NCBI GenBank assembly: GCA_017556565.1
Contig: JAFYMQ010000047.1
Location: 1 to 9,537 of the forward strand
From: Clostridia bacterium
Lineage (GTDB): Bacteria > Bacillota > Clostridia > Oscillospirales > Butyricicoccaceae
Direction: 5' to 3'
Length of the DNA: 9,537 nucleotides
Part shown: piece by piece, positions 6,072 through 9,537 of the stretch
How the letters are laid out: the number at the start of each line of letters is the position of its first letter
How positions within the stretch are numbered: position 1 is the stretch's first letter
Position numbers and translations under genes: made by a program
The notes under the pieces: model-generated
What the model saw: only the letters and a program-made list of their open reading frames with translations
Database searches by the model: none
What the model was told of the DNA's origin: nothing

Positions 6072-7398
6072 TTTTTACTTACTCAGCCTTGGTTGTGCAA
6101 AAAATCTGGTCAATGCCGAGCAGATGGTCTATCTGCTTGAGCAGGCAGGCTACCGCAAGACCGAAAACCCCGATGATGCACATGTGGCGATAGTCAACAC
6201 CTGCGGATTTATCGACGGAGCCAAGACCGAGGCCATAGACTCCATACTGGAGCTTGCTCAGTACAAGCAGGCAGGCAAACTGCGTGCGCTGGTGGTCACC
6301 GGCTGTCTTGCTCAGCGCTACGGCAGAGAGTTTGAGCAGGAACTGCCCGAGGTCGACGCGGTATGCGGCACAGGCAGCTACCACGAGATAGTCGAAGCTG
6401 TGCAGAGTGCGCTCGCCGGCAGCAGGGCAGAGAAGTTTGCCCCCATCGAGTGCGCACCTTTGGAGGGACAGCGCAGTCTGCTGACCCCTGCCTACAGCGC
6501 GTACCTGCGTATTGCCGAGGGCTGCGACAACCGCTGCGCCTATTGCGTCATCCCCTCGCTGCGCGGACCTTTCCGCAGCCGCAAAATGGAGGACGTTATC
6601 ATTGAAGCACATCAGCTGGCGGCTATGGGCACAAAAGAAATCATAATCATCGCTCAGGATATTACCCGATTCGGCACAGATACCTATGGCAAGCGTATGC
6701 TGCCTGAGCTTCTGCGCGAGATATGCAAAATCGACGGTATCGAGTGGGTGAGATTGCACTATCTGTACCCCGAGGAGACCGACGAGGAGCTTTTGAAGGT
6801 CTGCGCCGAGGAAGAAAAGATCCTCCACTACTTTGATATCCCCATCCAGCACATATCCGACAGCGTGCTCAAGCGCATGAACAGACGGGGCACAGGTGAT
6901 GATATCCGCCGCCTTATCGACAATATCCGACGTTATATGCCCGATGCCGTTATCCGTACAAGCCTGATCGTGGGCTTCCCCGGTGAGACAGAACAAGATT
7001 TTTCTGAGCTTTGTGAGTTTTTGGAGCAATACAGACTTGAACGCGCGGGAGTTTTCTGTTATTCTCAAGAGGAGGGAACAGCAGCTGCCGAAATGCCCGA
7101 TCAGATCGACGATCTTATCGCAGAGCGCCGCCGCGAGATCCTCTATGAGCTGCAGGAGCGGGTCATGGACGAGCGCTCGGCTCAGTGCGTGGGCAAGACT
7201 CTCAAGGTGCTGTGTACCGGTGAGGATGAGCGCGGCAAGATCGGCCGCAGCTTTATGGACTCTCCCGACATTGACGGCACGGTGATCTTTGAGGGTGACG
7301 TGCAGGAGGGCGAGTTTGCCTATATCACCGTCACCGCTTATGAGGGCTGCGACCTCTATGGAACAGCGGAGGACACCGCAGAGGAGGATACACTATGA
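6061..7398 (+). CDS. rimO: Ribosomal protein S12 methylthiotransferase RimO
   Basis: RimO is a radical-SAM enzyme with two iron-sulfur clusters that adds a methylthio group to the conserved aspartate of ribosomal protein S12. From the ATG at 6061 the product is 445 residues. The N-terminal UPF0004 domain has the cluster cysteines C12 (SLGCAKNLVNAE), C48 (NTCGFID) and C82 (TGCLAQR). The radical-SAM motif is C155, C159, C162 (CDNRCAYCVIP), followed by the family blocks LHYLYPEE and DIPIQHISDSVLKRMNRRG. A C-terminal TRAM domain (about 373-435) contains GRSFMDSPDIDG, which separates RimO from MiaB and MtaB. The gene overlaps recX by 11 bases and lacks a good Shine-Dalgarno site; a TTG at 6052 in the same frame would add three residues, but the ATG places MKTNFYLLSLGC at the family's usual start. 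Translation probably depends on ribosomes finishing recX. Confidence 0.95.
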   Translation: MKTNFYLLSLGCAKNLVNAEQMVYLLEQAGYRKTENPDDAHVAIVNTCGFIDGAKTEAIDSILELAQYKQAGKLRALVVTGCLAQRYGREFEQELPEVDAVCGTGSYHEIVEAVQSALAGSRAEKFAPIECAPLEGQRSLLTPAYSAYLRIAEGCDNRCAYCVIPSLRGPFRSRKMEDVIIEAHQLAAMGTKEIIIIAQDITRFGTDTYGKRMLPELLREICKIDGIEWVRLHYLYPEETDEELLKVCAEEEKILHYFDIPIQHISDSVLKRMNRRGTGDDIRRLIDNIRRYMPDAVIRTSLIVGFPGETEQDFSELCEFLEQYRLERAGVFCYSQEEGTAAAEMPDQIDDLIAERRREILYELQERVMDERSAQCVGKTLKVLCTGEDERGKIGRSFMDSPDIDGTVIFEGDVQEGEFAYITVTAYEGCDLYGTAEDTAEEDTL

Positions 7399-7952
7399 CA
7401 ACCGCAAACATCATCACACTTGTGCGTATCGCTATGATACCCGTTTTTCTGGTCTTTGCTGCCAGCGGCAACCACCCCATTGTTGCCGCCGCTATCTTTG
7501 CAGTAGCCAGCCTGACCGACTCTCTTGACGGCTACATAGCGCGCAAATATAATCAGATCACAGACTTTGGCAAGCTGGTCGACCCTCTGGCTGACAAGCT
7601 GCTGGTCATGAGCGCCCTGCTCATATTTGTGGCTGACGGAATTATGCCTGTCTGGGCAGCAACCATCGTCATCGGACGTGAGTTTGCCATCACATCCCTG
7701 CGCATGGTAGCCGCCGCAAAGGGCATCGTCATCGCCGCCGCAAAATCGGGCAAAGCCAAGACCTTTGTTCAGTGCATCATGACCATACTGGTGCTTGTGC
7801 TGGGCAACAACGTCATCGAGCTGACGAGCTGGCTGACATTGCAGGACATCGCGATCTATCTTATGACCTTTGTGTCCCTGTACTCCTGCGTCGATTACTT
7901 TATCACCAACGGCAAGGTACTCAAGGGCAGCATGGCCAAGCAGGACAAATAA
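7395..7952 (+). CDS. pgsA: CDP-diacylglycerol-glycerol-3-phosphate 3-phosphatidyltransferase
   Basis: PgsA makes phosphatidylglycerol phosphate from CDP-diacylglycerol and glycerol 3-phosphate at the cytoplasmic membrane, the committed step to phosphatidylglycerol and cardiolipin. The 185 residues fit the family. The CDP-alcohol phosphotransferase motif is complete: D42, D45-G46, A49-R50, G59, D63, D67 (DSLDGYIARK ... DFGKLVDPLADK). The beginning TTANIITLVRIAMIPVF is typical of PgsA and argues against phosphatidylserine or cardiolipin synthases of the same superfamily. Hydrophobic segments are seen at about 9-23, 27-40, 70-82, 84-100, 124-137 and 150-170. The ATG overlaps the rimO stop (ATGA), with a strong GAGGAGG site at 7381-7387. 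Many Firmicutes keep rimO and pgsA next to each other, which supports the assignment. Confidence 0.95.
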   Translation: MTTANIITLVRIAMIPVFLVFAASGNHPIVAAAIFAVASLTDSLDGYIARKYNQITDFGKLVDPLADKLLVMSALLIFVADGIMPVWAATIVIGREFAITSLRMVAAAKGIVIAAAKSGKAKTFVQCIMTILVLVLGNNVIELTSWLTLQDIAIYLMTFVSLYSCVDYFITNGKVLKGSMAKQDK

Positions 7953-7982
7953 GACTTTTATCTCACAGAGAGGATAATATAT

Positions 7983-9383
7983 ATGAAGCTGTATAACACA
8001 CTTACCCGCAAAAAAGAAGAGTTCACCCCCCTTGAAGAAAACAAGGTCAAGATGTACTCCTGCGGCCCCACCGTGTACAATTATTTCCATATCGGCAACG
8101 CACGTCCTTTTATCATGTTCGACGTGCTGAGAAGATACTTTGAGTACCGCGGCTATGAGGTCAGCTTTGTACAGAACTTTACCGACATCGACGACAAGGT
8201 CATCAAAAAAGCCAACGAAGAGGGCACAACCTATGACGTTATCGCCGAGCGCTACATCAAGGAGTACTTTACCGATGCGCAGGGTCTGGGCATCAAAAAA
8301 GCTACCGTCCACCCCAAGGCTACCGACAATATCGACGAGATCCTTGACATCGTCAAGACTCTGGTCGACAAGGGTCACGCTTACGACGTAGACGGCGACG
8401 TGTATTTCCGTGTCCGCTCCTTCGAGCCCTACGGCAAGCTGAGCCATCAGCCTCTTGACGAGCTGGAGGCAGGCGCACGTATCGCAGTAGGCGAGAAGAA
8501 AGAAGACCCCATGGACTTTGCTCTGTGGAAGGCAGCCAAGCCCGGTGAGCCCAGCTGGACATCCCCCTGGGGCGAAGGCAGACCCGGCTGGCACATCGAG
8601 TGCTCGGCTATGGCTCGCAGATACCTGGGCGAGACCATCGATATCCACTCGGGCGGCGTTGATCTGTGCTTCCCCCACCACGAAAACGAGATCGCACAGA
8701 GCGAAGCTGCAAACGGCAAGCCTTTTGCCAACTACTGGCTGCACAACGCATTCCTCAACATCGACAATCAGAAGATGAGCAAGTCGCTGGGCAACTTCTT
8801 CACCGTCCGCGACGCTGCAGGCGTATACGGCTATGAGGCTATCCGCTTCTTCATGCTGTCCGCCCACTACCGCAGCCCCCTCAACTACTCCCGCGAGTCC
8901 CTTGAGCAGGCAAAAGCCGCTCTCGAGCGCCTGAACACCGTGTTCAAGAACCTGCGCTTTTTGTGCAAGAACGGCGCAGAGGGCGAAATGCTTGAAAACG
9001 AGCTGGCATCCGCCAATGCTCTGCCCGCTCTGAGAGAAAAGTTCTGCCAGGCTATGGACGACGATATGAACACCGCTGACGCCGTTGCGTCTATCTTTGA
9101 GGCTGTCCGTGAGATCAACACCGCAGCATCGGGCGCAAACGTCACCAAGGCTTATGCAAAGACCGCTCTCGACTTTATGTGCGAGCTGTGCGGTGTGCTG
9201 GGCATCGGCGACACCGAGGAGCAGGTATCTGGAGACGAGGCTATCGAGGCTCTTATCGAGGCACGTCAGGCAGCAAGAAAAGCCAAGGACTTCAAAGAAG
9301 CCGACCGCATCCGCGACGAGCTGAAGGCACAGGGCATCATCCTTGAGGATACCCCTCAGGGCGTAAGATGGCACCGCGCATAA
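7983..9383 (+). CDS. cysS: Cysteinyl-tRNA synthetase
   Basis: CysS attaches cysteine to tRNA-Cys in an ATP-dependent two-step reaction. The 466-residue product has the normal size of bacterial class I CysRS. It shows the start [14 protein letters not shown], the zinc ligands C27, C207, H232 and E236 that read out the cysteine thiol, the HIGH-type motif HIGN at 36-39, the NFTDIDDK block (65-72), the WHIECSAM region, and KMSKS at 264-268. The C-terminal DALR and tRNA-binding region includes [10 protein letters not shown] (359-368) and the conserved [13 protein letters not shown] (435-447). All catalytic motifs are intact. It follows pgsA after a 30-base gap with a ribosome binding site AGAGAGGA at 7967-7974; no convincing promoter is seen in that gap, so it likely belongs to the recA transcript, which ends at the hairpin downstream of this gene. 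Confidence 0.98.
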   Translation: MKLYNTLTRKKEEFTPLEENKVKMYSCGPTVYNYFHIGNARPFIMFDVLRRYFEYRGYEVSFVQNFTDIDDKVIKKANEEGTTYDVIAERYIKEYFTDAQGLGIKKATVHPKATDNIDEILDIVKTLVDKGHAYDVDGDVYFRVRSFEPYGKLSHQPLDELEAGARIAVGEKKEDPMDFALWKAAKPGEPSWTSPWGEGRPGWHIECSAMARRYLGETIDIHSGGVDLCFPHHENEIAQSEAANGKPFANYWLHNAFLNIDNQKMSKSLGNFFTVRDAAGVYGYEAIRFFMLSAHYRSPLNYSRESLEQAKAALERLNTVFKNLRFLCKNGAEGEMLENELASANALPALREKFCQAMDDDMNTADAVASIFEAVREINTAASGANVTKAYAKTALDFMCELCGVLGIGDTEEQVSGDEAIEALIEARQAARKAKDFKEADRIRDELKAQGIILEDTPQGVRWHRA

Positions 9384-9403
9384 AAAACAACAACTAAACT
9401 AAC

Positions 9404-9432
9404 AAAACGGGTGACTTCGCTCACCCGTTTTT
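9404..9432. terminator. Intrinsic terminator, probably bidirectional
   Basis: An 11-base perfect stem pairs 9404-9414 (AAAACGGGTGA) with 9421-9431 (TCACCCGTTTT), with a six-base loop CTTCGC, and ends in a run of five T. It starts 20 bases after the cysS stop. On the minus strand the same hairpin ends in GTTTTG and lies just past the TAG of the convergent gene (9434-9436), so it can terminate transcription from both sides. The T-tract is shorter in the minus direction. Confidence 0.93.
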
Positions 9433-9433
9433 G

Positions 9434-9537
9434 CTAAAAAGGGCAGATACAGATGGGCACGCCACTGTCTAGTACTCCATCAATTTCAAACTTATCAAAA
9501 CGTTTTTCAACTTCATGAATCAACTCAGGATTCGCAA
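9434..9537 (-). CDS. C-terminal end of an unrecognised convergent gene (partial)
   Basis: On the minus strand a reading frame enters at the right window edge (first full codon at 9535) and runs 33 codons to a TAG at 9434-9436, 1 base beyond the T-run of the shared terminator. The other two minus frames are closed early by TGA codons. The peptide begins ANPELIHEVEKRF, continues DKFEIDGVLDSG and ends VPICICPF. I do not recognise it. Its amphipathic, charged first half and Cys-Ile-Cys end look like real protein. Third codon positions are AT-rich: 11 of 33 are G or C by my count, against 21 of 33 in a same-sized stretch near the end of cysS. This suggests a gene of different base composition, perhaps accessory, but the sample is small. 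The position of the stop right next to the terminator is the best support for it being a gene. Confidence 0.6.
   Translation of the reverse strand, partial: ANPELIHEVEKRFDKFEIDGVLDSGVPICICPF

Noticed and set aside
7971..7980. GATAAT as a -10 element for cysS
   Set aside because: It lies immediately after the cysS ribosome binding site core, so a transcript from it would lack that site, and no -35 is found at suitable spacing.
7356..9374. A 672-codon minus-strand open frame across pgsA and cysS
   Set aside because: It is antisense to two genes with every catalytic motif intact, has Cys/Val/Leu-rich composition typical of reverse-complemented GC-rich codons, and no ribosome binding site or domain.

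Overview
The window is a densely packed, almost entirely co-oriented stretch of a Gram-positive chromosome, most likely a Clostridia member of the Ruminococcus/Oscillospiraceae type. Evidence for this is the strong AAGGAGG-like ribosome binding sites, a Firmicutes-style LexA operator (CGAAC-N4-GTTTG) in front of recA, a YqhQ/DUF1385 gene next to prmC, and moderately GC-rich coding sequence with many Gly/Asp GGC/GAC codons. The genus is an inference from style only. It is mostly core genome, and I found no RNA gene, insertion sequence, CRISPR array or prophage.

Region 1 (1-4383) is a run of plus-strand genes joined by overlaps or gaps of a few bases. It holds the C-terminal part of an unrecognised protein, an OmpR/PhoB-type response regulator, its membrane sensor histidine kinase, a DUF1385/YqhQ membrane protein, and prmC (glutamine methyltransferase of release factors). 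No promoter or terminator is visible inside this run, so it probably forms one transcription unit whose promoter lies upstream of the window.

Region 2 (4384-4506) is the only substantial intergenic stretch on the plus-strand side. It carries a near-perfect LexA box overlapping the -35 region of an extended -10 promoter, a second CGAAC half-site in the promoter spacer, and a short leader with a small hairpin before the recA ribosome binding site.

Region 3 (4507-9383) is recA, recX, rimO, pgsA and cysS. The first four are translationally coupled (1, 11 and 4 base overlaps), cysS follows after 30 bases with its own ribosome binding site, and the unit ends in a strong hairpin terminator at 9404-9432. 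RecA and RecX are the recombinase and its modulator. RimO modifies ribosomal protein S12, PgsA commits CDP-diacylglycerol to phosphatidylglycerol, and CysS charges tRNA-Cys. If no hidden promoter intervenes, the SOS operator also governs these three housekeeping genes. The order differs from the common Firmicutes rimO-pgsA-cinA-recA arrangement, and cinA is absent.

Region 4 (9433-9537) holds the last 33 codons of a convergent minus-strand gene. It has visibly more AT-rich third codon positions and shares the terminator hairpin from the opposite side. It may mark the start of an accessory segment beyond the window.

I see no convincing undescribed system. The points most worth checking are the SOS-operon coupling, the double CGAAC operator and the AT-richer convergent gene.
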